Assembly (NCBI GenBank): GCA_045587205.1
Contig: JAZNBV010000060.1
Location: forward strand, 15,071 to 79,070
DNA from: SIG78 sp045587205
GTDB taxonomy: Bacteria; Verrucomicrobiota; Lentisphaeria; Victivallales; Victivallaceae
Reading direction: 5' to 3'
DNA length: 64,000 bases
Part shown: positions 56,431 through 64,000 of the stretch, in pieces
Layout of the letters: every line of letters starts with the position of its first letter
Numbering within the stretch: position 1 is the first letter of the stretch
Notes under the pieces: generated by a model
Seen by the model: the letters and a program-made list of their open reading frames with translations, nothing else
Database searches by the model: none
Told to the model about the DNA's origin: nothing
Made by a program: the position numbers and the translations under genes

Positions 56431-59292
56431 ATGAAATTTACAAGTGCAGTTCTTGCATTAATGCTGACGGTATTCTGTACCGCTGCCGGCGAGTTGAAAT
56501 TCAGTGAAAAATCCGGTATTTACACAGTGGAACACCCATCATTCAGTTGCGCGGTCAGTTCCACCGGCGGCAAGATCGTAAGTTTTATCGACCGCAATAC
56601 CAATAAAGAGATTGTTGACAGCCGCAGCACTCAAACCGGTGGTATGGGTAAAACCAATGAGTCGCTTTTGCGCGATATATCACCCCATTTCGGAGATTTC
56701 ACCATAAAAGCGGTTGCATCCGGCAAAAAACAGCTTACACTTACAACTGAATGGGAAGGCACGCGCGCGGTTTTCAAAGGTATAAAGATCATCCGTCAGT
56801 TTGAATTCGATGCCGAAAAGAGTTATATCAAAGTTACCGAAAATATCCAGGCGGTCAGCAACAACGCTGAACTTATGCTCCAGTCTCACAACACTCTGCA
56901 GTCTGATAATCTTGAAAATGCAGTTTTTTACAGTCGCAACGCTGAAGGCGCGGTGCGTTTCAGTATGGATGATCTTTCACTGAATCCTACACAGGCGGTG
57001 ATCGATCCGGCGGTGCCGTGGTTCGGTTATGTCAACGGCAATAACGGTCTGGCATTTGTCTTTGAAAAGAGCAATCTTCTGAACCACTGCTTTGCCTGGT
57101 TCAGCAAGACTTCAAAAATACTGGTAACAGCAGTTACACTGAATAAATTTGATGTCGCACCGGTCGCCGAACGCGATATGTGGCACACCAGTTACTGCAT
57201 TGTGCCGTTTGCCGGAACCGGTGAACTGCTGCACGCAGACTCCGCGCTGACTGTTTGCGGCAAAAGCGTTGGAGGCAAAACGCAAATGAGCGTATATCTG
57301 CCTGAAGCTGTGGAAAAAGGCGAAGTTTATGCCGCTGACAAAAACAACCGCGTGCTGGCAAGTGTGCCACTAAAAGCCGGTCAACAGCTCTATAATCTGG
57401 AGTTCAAAAGTCTGAAAGAACAAATTTTTGTCGGGTTCCGCGGCGGCAATGGCGAAGTAAAAGCGTCGGTGCCGGGCGATATTGCAAGCATAAAGTTTTT
57501 GAAGGCTTCACGCAAGCTGCCCAAAAAGACGATCAAAGGCGGCGTGGAAGGCAATTATTACTACTACAAAGAACTCTATCTGTCGCGCGAAATGCCCACC
57601 TGGGTGGGGTTCGGTATGCGCGGAGATTTCCGCAAAAAGAAAGATTTGCGCTTCGGGCTGCTGCTGCCGCCGGAAGTCAAATATATTGCCAGCGCGCCCC
57701 GTAATAAACTGGGCGAACAGCGCGTTGTCGTTGACGGCGTACCGATGATCCGGCACGAGCTGGGAGTGTTCCGTCCTTCCAGCAGCAGTGTAGCCAAAGA
57801 GGTGGCATTGCAATTGGTCGGACCGGTTACGGACAAGAGTTTCATCGGCGTGCAGACATTCTGGAAAGGCGGCGAACAGAAGGTCAACAAGATCAAGGTT
57901 CTGGAAATTGCCAAACTGCCGGAACTCGAACGCCCGCTCAAGCACTTTTCCATAGGTCTGGAATTCCGGCGCGGTCTGGACAACTGGCCGATCGAAAAAG
58001 CCGGCTTCAACACCCTTATGCAGCCGCGCGTGGAACAGGAACTTGACAATCACAAAGGCGACGGATTATACGCTGAACAGATTAAAAAACTCTCCGATCG
58101 CGGTATCCGGATGGCAATGAGTTTCCTCGGCCCCTACAAACCCACAGCAGTGCTGCTTAACCTCGGCAGTTCCCGCAAGGTTGCCGGAACGCTGCTGCAC
58201 CCGCAGAAGCACTATAAAGAGATCGATTTTTCGGAATTTGCCGCTATCAACATTGATGGCAAGCCCGCCGCCGGCAGCAAAAATTATATGCTGGTCTGTC
58301 CCGGCGCAATGACCCGCGGCAGATATGCGGAAAAAACTCTGGATATATTCAAAACCGCCATCGATTACGGATTCGATAATTTTGTGGTCGATGAAGAACA
58401 CTGGGCTTTCGGAAGTTCAATATGTTTCTGCAAAAACTGTACTGCGGAATTCAACAAGCGCTGTCAGAACGCCAACTTGAAGATTGTTGACCTCAAGATC
58501 GTGGCGGTCAATGAGAAAAAATATCCCAAGCACTTTGATATCTGGTGGGATATGAAAACCGATCAGGTCGCGGAGATCTACAAACAGATCCGCAACACCA
58601 TCGACACCTATCGGCCCAACGGCAATAAACGCACGCTGTCGATCTGGGTTGACCGCCGTACTTCGCTGAACAGCAAGCGTTACAGCGCTATTGAAAACCG
58701 CTTGTCCGATTACCGGAAACTGGCAAAGTACGCCGATGAACTGCTGCCGATGTGTTATGAAGCTGATTCAAAACTCATCCGGAATACTGCAAAAGTCTGT
58801 TCAGAACTGATCAAAGGCTGCCGTGCCAAATTGATTATGGGAATCAGCCCCAACCGTTATTACGAATACAACCGCGTACTGACCCAGGATTTTGCCGGAG
58901 TTGATGCTCTGGAACAGCAGATACTGGAATCCTGTTTTTCCGGTGCCGCCGGAATTATGATCTGGGCGCCTTACTCCGGGTTGCGCGGTGCCAACGGTAT
59001 GCTCAATACGGCACGGGCGGTCAAGCGGATTCTGCCCATTGAAGATATTCTTTATTACGGCAAAGAGGTGAAAATCGCCTGCAGCAATCCGGCTGTAAAG
59101 GTTACGGCGCGTGAATATAAAGGGCAAATTGCACTGTTTCTGCGTAACTATTCCATCAAAACTATGGAAGCACAGGTCACACTCCCCGGAAATATCAAAA
59201 CAGTTATCGACACTTTCAGCGGCAAAGAAGTAAAAGAACCCAAATTCAAATTTGACGGCAGTCAGCGCATACACACTTTGCTGCTTAAATAA
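56431..59292 (+). CDS. Large secreted TIM-barrel protein, putative glycoside hydrolase
   Basis: This 953-residue protein has a signal peptide (residues 1-19, ending CTAAG), a beta-sandwich region to about 330 (YTVEHPSFSCAVSSTGGKIV), a middle beta domain, and from about residue 510 a barrel. FGFDNFVVDEEHWAFG-like strands put acidic residues D654, E655 and E656 at a strand end, followed by the Cys motif CFCKNC about ten residues later. Glycosidase-like barrels with a CxCxxC knuckle exist in uncharacterised secreted families; I cannot assign a GH family. A short C-terminal beta domain ends it. It is the largest product of the cluster, so it probably does the first attack on an external glycan. 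An AAAGGAG site precedes the ATG. Confidence 0.7.
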   Translation: MKFTSAVLALMLTVFCTAAGELKFSEKSGIYTVEHPSFSCAVSSTGGKIVSFIDRNTNKEIVDSRSTQTGGMGKTNESLLRDISPHFGDFTIKAVASGKKQLTLTTEWEGTRAVFKGIKIIRQFEFDAEKSYIKVTENIQAVSNNAELMLQSHNTLQSDNLENAVFYSRNAEGAVRFSMDDLSLNPTQAVIDPAVPWFGYVNGNNGLAFVFEKSNLLNHCFAWFSKTSKILVTAVTLNKFDVAPVAERDMWHTSYCIVPFAGTGELLHADSALTVCGKSVGGKTQMSVYLPEAVEKGEVYAADKNNRVLASVPLKAGQQLYNLEFKSLKEQIFVGFRGGNGEVKASVPGDIASIKFLKASRKLPKKTIKGGVEGNYYYYKELYLSREMPTWVGFGMRGDFRKKKDLRFGLLLPPEVKYIASAPRNKLGEQRVVVDGVPMIRHELGVFRPSSSSVAKEVALQLVGPVTDKSFIGVQTFWKGGEQKVNKIKVLEIAKLPELERPLKHFSIGLEFRRGLDNWPIEKAGFNTLMQPRVEQELDNHKGDGLYAEQIKKLSDRGIRMAMSFLGPYKPTAVLLNLGSSRKVAGTLLHPQKHYKEIDFSEFAAINIDGKPAAGSKNYMLVCPGAMTRGRYAEKTLDIFKTAIDYGFDNFVVDEEHWAFGSSICFCKNCTAEFNKRCQNANLKIVDLKIVAVNEKKYPKHFDIWWDMKTDQVAEIYKQIRNTIDTYRPNGNKRTLSIWVDRRTSLNSKRYSAIENRLSDYRKLAKYADELLPMCYEADSKLIRNTAKVCSELIKGCRAKLIMGISPNRYYEYNRVLTQDFAGVDALEQQILESCFSGAAGIMIWAPYSGLRGANGMLNTARAVKRILPIEDILYYGKEVKIACSNPAVKVTAREYKGQIALFLRNYSIKTMEAQVTLPGNIKTVIDTFSGKEVKEPKFKFDGSQRIHTLLLK

Positions 59293-59310
59293 AGGTTTGC
59301 TCTTGAAAAT

Positions 59311-60234
59311 ATGAGTCTTGACTGGAACAATTTGCTTGTGGTGCCCGGCAATGCCGCCAAATCCTGCTGGCAGCGCGGGGTGAGTCTGGGCGGCAACTGG
59401 CACCAGCAAATTGTCCGGGATAACGATTTGTGGATCATTCTGAACGGCAGTGCAGTTATGCAGACATCCACCGGCTCGGTGCCTCTGCAAAGTGGTTCGA
59501 TCATCTGGATGCGCCCGCTCAAGCAGTATCCGGTGGTGCAGAAACCCGATGACCCGTTAAGTCTGTTTTATCTGCACTTTGAACTCCTGCGCCCTGACGG
59601 AAGCAAATATTATCCCTCGCTGGAAGAGATTCCGGAAGTACTGCACGCCGGAGCGCACGCGCAATGGAGTATGATGGCAAACAGCATTGTAAAACTTCAG
59701 CGCGAACACGATCCGGCGGCTTCCGGATGTGCAGCGGTTATGCTCAAGGCACTGCTTATGTCGCTGGATCATTACCTTTTGCACAACGACCGCACTTCGA
59801 TGCCCCGCCGCAGCTGCCAGATAGCGTTGGAAGCCGCTGATATACTGGAAAATGCCAACGGCGGTTTTGAAAAAATCGAACATCTTGCCCGGCGTTTTCA
59901 CCTTACACGGGGCGCATTCACCCGCATTTTCAGCGAATACTGGCAGATTTCACCGCACGCGTATCAGATCAATTGCCGGATGGAAAGCGCCAAACAGCTT
60001 TTGCTCAACAGCGATTTGCGAATCAACGAAATAGCATCCCAGCTCGGCTATCCGGACTGCTATTTTTTCAACCGCCAGTTCAAAAAGGCAGTCGGCACCA
60101 CTCCGGCTGGCTTCCGGAAAGAAAATACATTTGTCACTATTAAACAGGTAAGTATAAATGAATATAAAGAAAATCTTTTGTGCGACGGCGGCAACCGTGG
60201 CTCTATCAATGACGGAGGCTCAAACAATGAATAA
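59311..60234 (+). CDS. AraC-family regulator of the catabolic cluster
   Basis: A cupin sensor (residues about 20-100, with QIVRDNDLWIILNG and GSIIWMRPLKQYPVV) precedes two helix-turn-helix units: IEHLARRFHLTRGAFTRIFSE and INEIASQLGYPDCYFFNRQF, ended by KKAVGTTPAGFRKE. Such proteins usually activate the genes around them when the sugar is bound. About 36 residues beyond the usual AraC end (from NTFVTIKQV) overlap the next gene by 77 bases and are Asn/Gly/Ser-rich, as though the original stop was lost. Its location inside the cluster makes local control likely. Confidence 0.9.
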   Translation: MSLDWNNLLVVPGNAAKSCWQRGVSLGGNWHQQIVRDNDLWIILNGSAVMQTSTGSVPLQSGSIIWMRPLKQYPVVQKPDDPLSLFYLHFELLRPDGSKYYPSLEEIPEVLHAGAHAQWSMMANSIVKLQREHDPAASGCAAVMLKALLMSLDHYLLHNDRTSMPRRSCQIALEAADILENANGGFEKIEHLARRFHLTRGAFTRIFSEYWQISPHAYQINCRMESAKQLLLNSDLRINEIASQLGYPDCYFFNRQFKKAVGTTPAGFRKENTFVTIKQVSINEYKENLLCDGGNRGSINDGGSNNE

Positions 60235-62248
60235 TCTCACTGATGTTATGCTCAAAGATTCATATCAAAGCATAATCCCCTATTTGCGGGTTCCGGCGGG
60301 GCGCCCCGGCTGGTTCTATTACGGCGAGGGCGCCAGCGGCAACTGGAGTACTCAATGCACTGCCAAGTGTTTTGCGGCAATGGCAGTTATGGCAAAAGAT
60401 AATCCTGAAGCGGGCAGAACGGCGCACGGGCTGTTCCGATATCTGATCAATACGCATTTATCCGGCACCACATTCTGCGAAAATAATCTGCGCTGGGGCA
60501 ACACCTGGATTTCGGCACTTTCTCTGGAACGGGTGCTGTTTGCCACCGATTGCATAAAAGAGCTGCTGACCGATGAGGATAAAGCCCTATTGCGCAAGGT
60601 ACTTTTAAGTGAATCGGATTTTCTGCTGAATTATCCCATTGAGGCTGCTATCCCCGCCGATTCCGGTATGAACAAACCGGAATCCAACCTCTGGAATGGC
60701 GGCATACTGCTGCGCACTGCGCTCGACTACCCTGATGCACCCAATGCCGGAGCGTACCGTGAACGCGCGTTGAAATTTTTTGCCAATGGTATCTGCACCC
60801 CGCTGGATAACGATCCTTTGCAGGTGGGGTCCAACTTTACGGAAACGCTGGGGCTCAATCACCACAACTACCTTAATGTGGGCTATATGGCGATATGTCT
60901 TTCGCACGTGGCGATCACGCACTTTATGTGCAAGGACCGGGGTGTTGCCGCACCGGAAGGACTTTACAAAAATGCGGAAAAACTCTGGCAGCTGCTCAAG
61001 GGTTGTACTTTCCCCGACGGCAGAATGTGCCGCATCGGCGGTGATACCCGCATAAGATACTGTTACTGCCAGCTTTATCTGCCGATGATCGCATTGTGGG
61101 CGGAAGATTACCTCGGCGATGCCGATGCTCCGATGATCCGTCAAAAAGCAATAGAACTTTTGCGCAAAGATCAGCTGGCATCATCCAACGGCTCGTTTTT
61201 CGGTGCGCGGCTGGGCCACCTGGAACACGACAGTTACCAATACTACTGCCGGCTGGAAAGCGATGCCTTTGCGATGCTGGCATTTATGAGTTATTATCAG
61301 AACAAAGTCAAAACTTCAGCCTCAAAAAGTGTTCCAATGCTTACAGAGTGGTTCGATGATTACCACGGCGCTGGATTTTTGCGCAACAAGCACTGCATAC
61401 GCTCCTGGAGTGCGCGCTCGCCCTACGGAGTTATGGCGCTGTGCGTACCGCTTGACTCCAGTGATATGGCAGAATGGCTGGGCAATCTTACCGGCGATAT
61501 TTATTCGGTCAATCCGATACTCTCCACTCCGGAAGTGGAAAAAATCACCCGCTGCAGCCAGGAGAGTTTTACCGGTTACGCCGAAAGTCTCACCACCGCC
61601 GCCGCGCGTGCCGAAGGCGAACAGGAAAATATCTTTGCCCGCCGCCGTCACGCGGTTGCCGCGCTGCCCGACGGCCGTTCGATGGTGATTCTGGAGTATT
61701 CCGATGCCATAAGAGAGGTCACGCTTGATCAGCTCACTGCTATTGCGCTCAAGATGCCCAATGATATATTCAACAACAAAATGCGTATCTACAAAAATGA
61801 GCGCATTGAGTACCGCGCCATCCCCGTGGAACAGGATAAAACGACTGATCTCCAAAGCAGCCGGGTCTGCGTGGATGATAAACTTTCGCTGATGATGATC
61901 TACGGCGGAAATACCCTGCAGGTCAAACAGTCAGCCAAGCCCAATGTCATCATCTGCCGCCATCCCTACCTTACCAGTCTGACGGTGGATGTGATCGGTT
62001 CATTCAAAAAACTCCGGCGCGTGCGTTCCGGCGAAGTGCTGATCGACAGCGCCTGTGCGGTCAGTGCTTCCGGCAGCGATTATGCAGCAAAAATCCAGTG
62101 CCGCAAGCTTGATCTTCCCGGGTTGTGCCGGGGCGTGGAAGTTACTCTGCCGGATAATCGGACATTCCGCGTAACGGTCAATTTCGGCACTGATGAGGCG
62201 GAAAATCTGCCCGCGCAGAGTGTAAAACTTGAGGAGATAAAAAAATGA
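60158..62248 (+). CDS. Toroid-like polysaccharide lyase or hydrolase candidate
   Basis: The 696-residue protein has a helical first half with NLWNGGILLRTALDYPDA, GLNHHNYLNVGYMAI and FPDGRMCRIGGDTRI, and a beta-rich second half. This layout is that of (alpha/alpha) toroid plus beta-sandwich enzymes such as heparinase and chondroitin AC-type lyases; conserved Asn/His/Tyr/Arg-bearing segments are present, but I cannot name a family. Two starts are possible. The ATG at 60158 gives a signal-peptide-like N terminus (KKIFCATAATVALSM). The ATG at 60227 has a better GGAGG site (60214-60218) and overlaps the AraC stop by only 8 bases. The end overlaps the next start by four bases. Confidence 0.7.
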   Translation: MNIKKIFCATAATVALSMTEAQTMNNLTDVMLKDSYQSIIPYLRVPAGRPGWFYYGEGASGNWSTQCTAKCFAAMAVMAKDNPEAGRTAHGLFRYLINTHLSGTTFCENNLRWGNTWISALSLERVLFATDCIKELLTDEDKALLRKVLLSESDFLLNYPIEAAIPADSGMNKPESNLWNGGILLRTALDYPDAPNAGAYRERALKFFANGICTPLDNDPLQVGSNFTETLGLNHHNYLNVGYMAICLSHVAITHFMCKDRGVAAPEGLYKNAEKLWQLLKGCTFPDGRMCRIGGDTRIRYCYCQLYLPMIALWAEDYLGDADAPMIRQKAIELLRKDQLASSNGSFFGARLGHLEHDSYQYYCRLESDAFAMLAFMSYYQNKVKTSASKSVPMLTEWFDDYHGAGFLRNKHCIRSWSARSPYGVMALCVPLDSSDMAEWLGNLTGDIYSVNPILSTPEVEKITRCSQESFTGYAESLTTAAARAEGEQENIFARRRHAVAALPDGRSMVILEYSDAIREVTLDQLTAIALKMPNDIFNNKMRIYKNERIEYRAIPVEQDKTTDLQSSRVCVDDKLSLMMIYGGNTLQVKQSAKPNVIICRHPYLTSLTVDVIGSFKKLRRVRSGEVLIDSACAVSASGSDYAAKIQCRKLDLPGLCRGVEVTLPDNRTFRVTVNFGTDEAENLPAQSVKLEEIKK

Positions 62249-63795
62249 TCGACCGCAACTCCACCGCCCGGGATTGGAATATGGCGCGTACCGATGTGAT
62301 ATTTTTTCCCGTCGGCGCCTTTGAACAGCACGGCGCACATCTGCCGCTGGATACCGATTGCCGCCTGGCCGATTACTTTGCCCGGGTGCTGGCAGAGCAT
62401 TTCAACGGTGCGCTGCTGCCGGTGCAGTGCATTGCCAGCAGTCTGGAACACACCGGCTGGCGTGGAGCATTTTCACTCAAACCCGAAACCCTGATAAATG
62501 TGGTGCGCGACGTTGCCGAAGAGGCCCAGCGCCAGAATTACCGCTATATGGTTGTCGTCAGCGGTCACGGCGGAAACTTTCCGCTGGGGCCGGCAATACG
62601 CGAATGGAACCGCCGCGATCAGAAACTGAAAATATTGCTGGTCTATCCGTTCGGATATGCACACGCGCTGGATGAACCGGGCAAAATGGATCTGCACGCC
62701 GGTAAAAACGAAACCAGTGTGCTTATGCATATTGGCAATTATGATTTTATGCCCGCGGAGGATTTTCCGCCCGGCAATCAATCCGGTATATTGCGCCAGA
62801 GCGACCTCAATACTTTCGGTATCGGGCGGCTCAACAGCGCCGGGGTACCGGGATATCCGGCGGAAGCCAGCCGTGAACTCGGCAGCAAGCTGGTCGGAAT
62901 AATGAGTCAGAAGATCATTGAAGAAGTGGAAAGCCGCATTGCTATGCTGGAAGAAAATCCCCGTTTCTGCGGCCGTGGCGGCTTGTACATCCGCCAGTGT
63001 GACAATAGCGATATACCAAATTTGCTTGAGCAATTCAGGGCAGTCAACTGGCAGGTGCCGGCTGAAAACCTGGAACGGGTTCTGCAATATGGCGAACTAT
63101 GGAGTATGATCCACTTGAACCGCATTGTCGGCACCGCCGGATTTGTTAAGCAGGGCCGCCGCGCGTGGATAGTGCTGGTCTCCACCCGGAGCGAATGGCG
63201 CAAATGCGGTATCGCCTCTGAACTTATGAAAAAGATCATTGAACGCACACAGGGATTCGGAGAAGTGATGCTCGATGCCTCCACGATGGGCGAAAATGTC
63301 TATCGCAAACTGGGTTTTCAGGAATGCGGCAATCTGCATTTGTACGAAATTGCTCCAGGCAGTGCCCCGGAAGCACCCGAACTGGATTGGCAGCCTGTCC
63401 GGAAAGAAGATTTTCCTCTGCCCGGCTGCCGCGCCGACAACCCCGCAACGGAATGGATCTTTGAATCCGCACCGGAGCGCTGCTTTGCAGCGAGATGCGG
63501 CGGCAGGATCGTCAGCTGGTTCACCGCGCGTGAAAAAGGCAATGTTGTCCACATAGGTCCGGTGTATGCTGAAAATGCCGCAATGGCGCTGGATGCTTTG
63601 AAACAGGCGCGTAAGGTCAACCCGGCGCGTACCATTTCGCTGGATATTTTTACCTGCGAAAATGAATTGCTGGAAAAAGTAAAAGCGGACGGCGGCGTAC
63701 TCAAACAGACCCATTGCCGGATGTATCTGGGCGAAAAGTTCATCCCCCACGCCGAAGACAATATCCGTACATCAGCCGGTCCCGATCTGGGGTGA
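62245..63795 (+). CDS. Creatininase-family amidohydrolase fused to GNAT domain
   Basis: Residues 1-240 are a creatininase domain: FPVGAFEQHGAHLPLDTD brings E27, H29 and D36 to the metal site, VVVSGHGGNF is the central motif, and LHAGKNETSVLM carries a conserved Glu. Members open cyclic amides or hydrolyse amides of sugar- and guanidine-type compounds. Residues 245-370 are a GNAT acetyltransferase (VLVSTRSEWRKCGIASELM, NVYRKLGFQE), and a second, degenerate GNAT-like domain fills 375-516. The fusion suggests hydrolysis and acetylation of one amino compound. The ATG overlaps the previous stop (ATGA), so it belongs to the cluster transcript. Confidence 0.85.
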   Translation: MIDRNSTARDWNMARTDVIFFPVGAFEQHGAHLPLDTDCRLADYFARVLAEHFNGALLPVQCIASSLEHTGWRGAFSLKPETLINVVRDVAEEAQRQNYRYMVVVSGHGGNFPLGPAIREWNRRDQKLKILLVYPFGYAHALDEPGKMDLHAGKNETSVLMHIGNYDFMPAEDFPPGNQSGILRQSDLNTFGIGRLNSAGVPGYPAEASRELGSKLVGIMSQKIIEEVESRIAMLEENPRFCGRGGLYIRQCDNSDIPNLLEQFRAVNWQVPAENLERVLQYGELWSMIHLNRIVGTAGFVKQGRRAWIVLVSTRSEWRKCGIASELMKKIIERTQGFGEVMLDASTMGENVYRKLGFQECGNLHLYEIAPGSAPEAPELDWQPVRKEDFPLPGCRADNPATEWIFESAPERCFAARCGGRIVSWFTAREKGNVVHIGPVYAENAAMALDALKQARKVNPARTISLDIFTCENELLEKVKADGGVLKQTHCRMYLGEKFIPHAEDNIRTSAGPDLG

Positions 63796-64000
63796 GATCC
63801 AGTTCTGCTCTCAATAATCTGCCAGTATCGGCAACCGCGCGAATAAAAAAGGGGGGGGCAAAACTGTTTTGTGGGGAAAAAACCTTTTTGAAAAAAGGTT
63901 CTTTTCCCCACCTTGTCCCGCCATAGCCTTTGGCGACGGCGGAACCCCATTTCTTGGCACGGCGTAATGAAATGAAGTCGGCTCCAAAAACTTTCGCAGG
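63796..64000. repeat. Intergenic repeat region with long hairpin, continues past the window
   Basis: No gene is seen. The stretch has a run of eight G (63851-63858), the long hairpin at 63871-63911, and a second GC-rich inverted repeat around CCGCCATAGCCTTTGGCGACGGCGG (63918-63942). Its make-up is that of dispersed intergenic repeats found near gene ends. Frames through it are low-complexity by-products. Confidence 0.55.
63871..63911. terminator. Long hairpin after the catabolic cluster
   Basis: GTGGGGAAAA (63871-63880) pairs with TTTTCCCCAC (63902-63911), with inner AACCTTTTT and AAAAAGGTT also complementary. It may terminate the cluster transcript or be a mobile palindromic repeat, or both. 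Confidence 0.6.

Noticed and set aside
63318..63950. Minus-strand frame crossing the terminal repeat
   Set aside because: It is a by-product of the repeat and of the GNAT domain on the plus strand.

Overview
The window comes from a Gram-negative bacterium using the standard code, with roughly balanced G+C in genes and AT-rich spacers. BamA, many Sec signal peptides and lipoboxes show an outer membrane. AraC regulators, two NagA-type deacetylases, many SGNH hydrolases, a Gfo/Idh-isomerase pair and large secreted proteins of glycosidase or lyase type suggest a carbohydrate-degrading, probably anaerobic, gut-type member of the PVC group, most likely Lentisphaerota (Victivallales). That placement is inference from gene content. 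Shine-Dalgarno sites are strong, and promoters repeatedly read TTGnnA (often TTGCAA), 16-18 bp, TATATT.

Layout. 0-2.1 kb: a release-factor-like gene (partial), YmdB phosphodiesterase and an orphan DppB-type permease. 2.1-9.5 kb: a GntR-type regulator, a stand-alone 5'-3' exonuclease, an AraC regulator and HrpA helicase. 9.6-12.1 kb (minus): HAD hydrolase and NfeD-type membrane serine protease. 12.3-19.3 kb: an unknown membrane protein with a TtcA-like sulfurtransferase, NagA, a 58-residue protein with expression signals of an abundant product, the NAD(P)HX repair enzyme, two unknown membrane proteins, and a flavin reductase/rubredoxin/rubrerythrin fusion. 19.3-20.1 kb is gene-free and built of repeats. 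20.1-30.7 kb is mostly housekeeping: IspD, amidohydrolase, nitroreductase, MetG, PepF, PncC, Sel1 protein, HAD phosphatase, TsaD, DUF308 protein.

30.7-37.8 kb: an MFS/NagA/GNAT operon facing SGNH and iron alcohol dehydrogenase genes, then a flavodoxin-like reductase. 38.0-41.7 kb: tRNA-Asn followed by small envelope proteins, a proline-rich repeat lipoprotein and a frameshifted beta-helix protein. 42-47.7 kb: EamA exporter, secreted SGNH hydrolase, dicarboxylate symporter, and an MBOAT/SGNH-like pair for O-acylation. 47.7-50 kb: a tandem-fused phosphofructokinase that resembles the eukaryotic enzyme. 50-54 kb: BamA and a helical-repeat protein.

54-63.8 kb is a co-directional catabolic cluster behind one good promoter: oxidoreductase, TIM-barrel isomerase, small exported protein, 953-residue secreted TIM-barrel protein, AraC regulator, 696-residue toroid-like enzyme and a creatininase-GNAT fusion. 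It is the best candidate here for an undescribed glycan or sugar-derivative pathway. The window ends in a hairpin-rich intergenic repeat. No rRNA, CRISPR array, insertion sequence or phage gene was seen.
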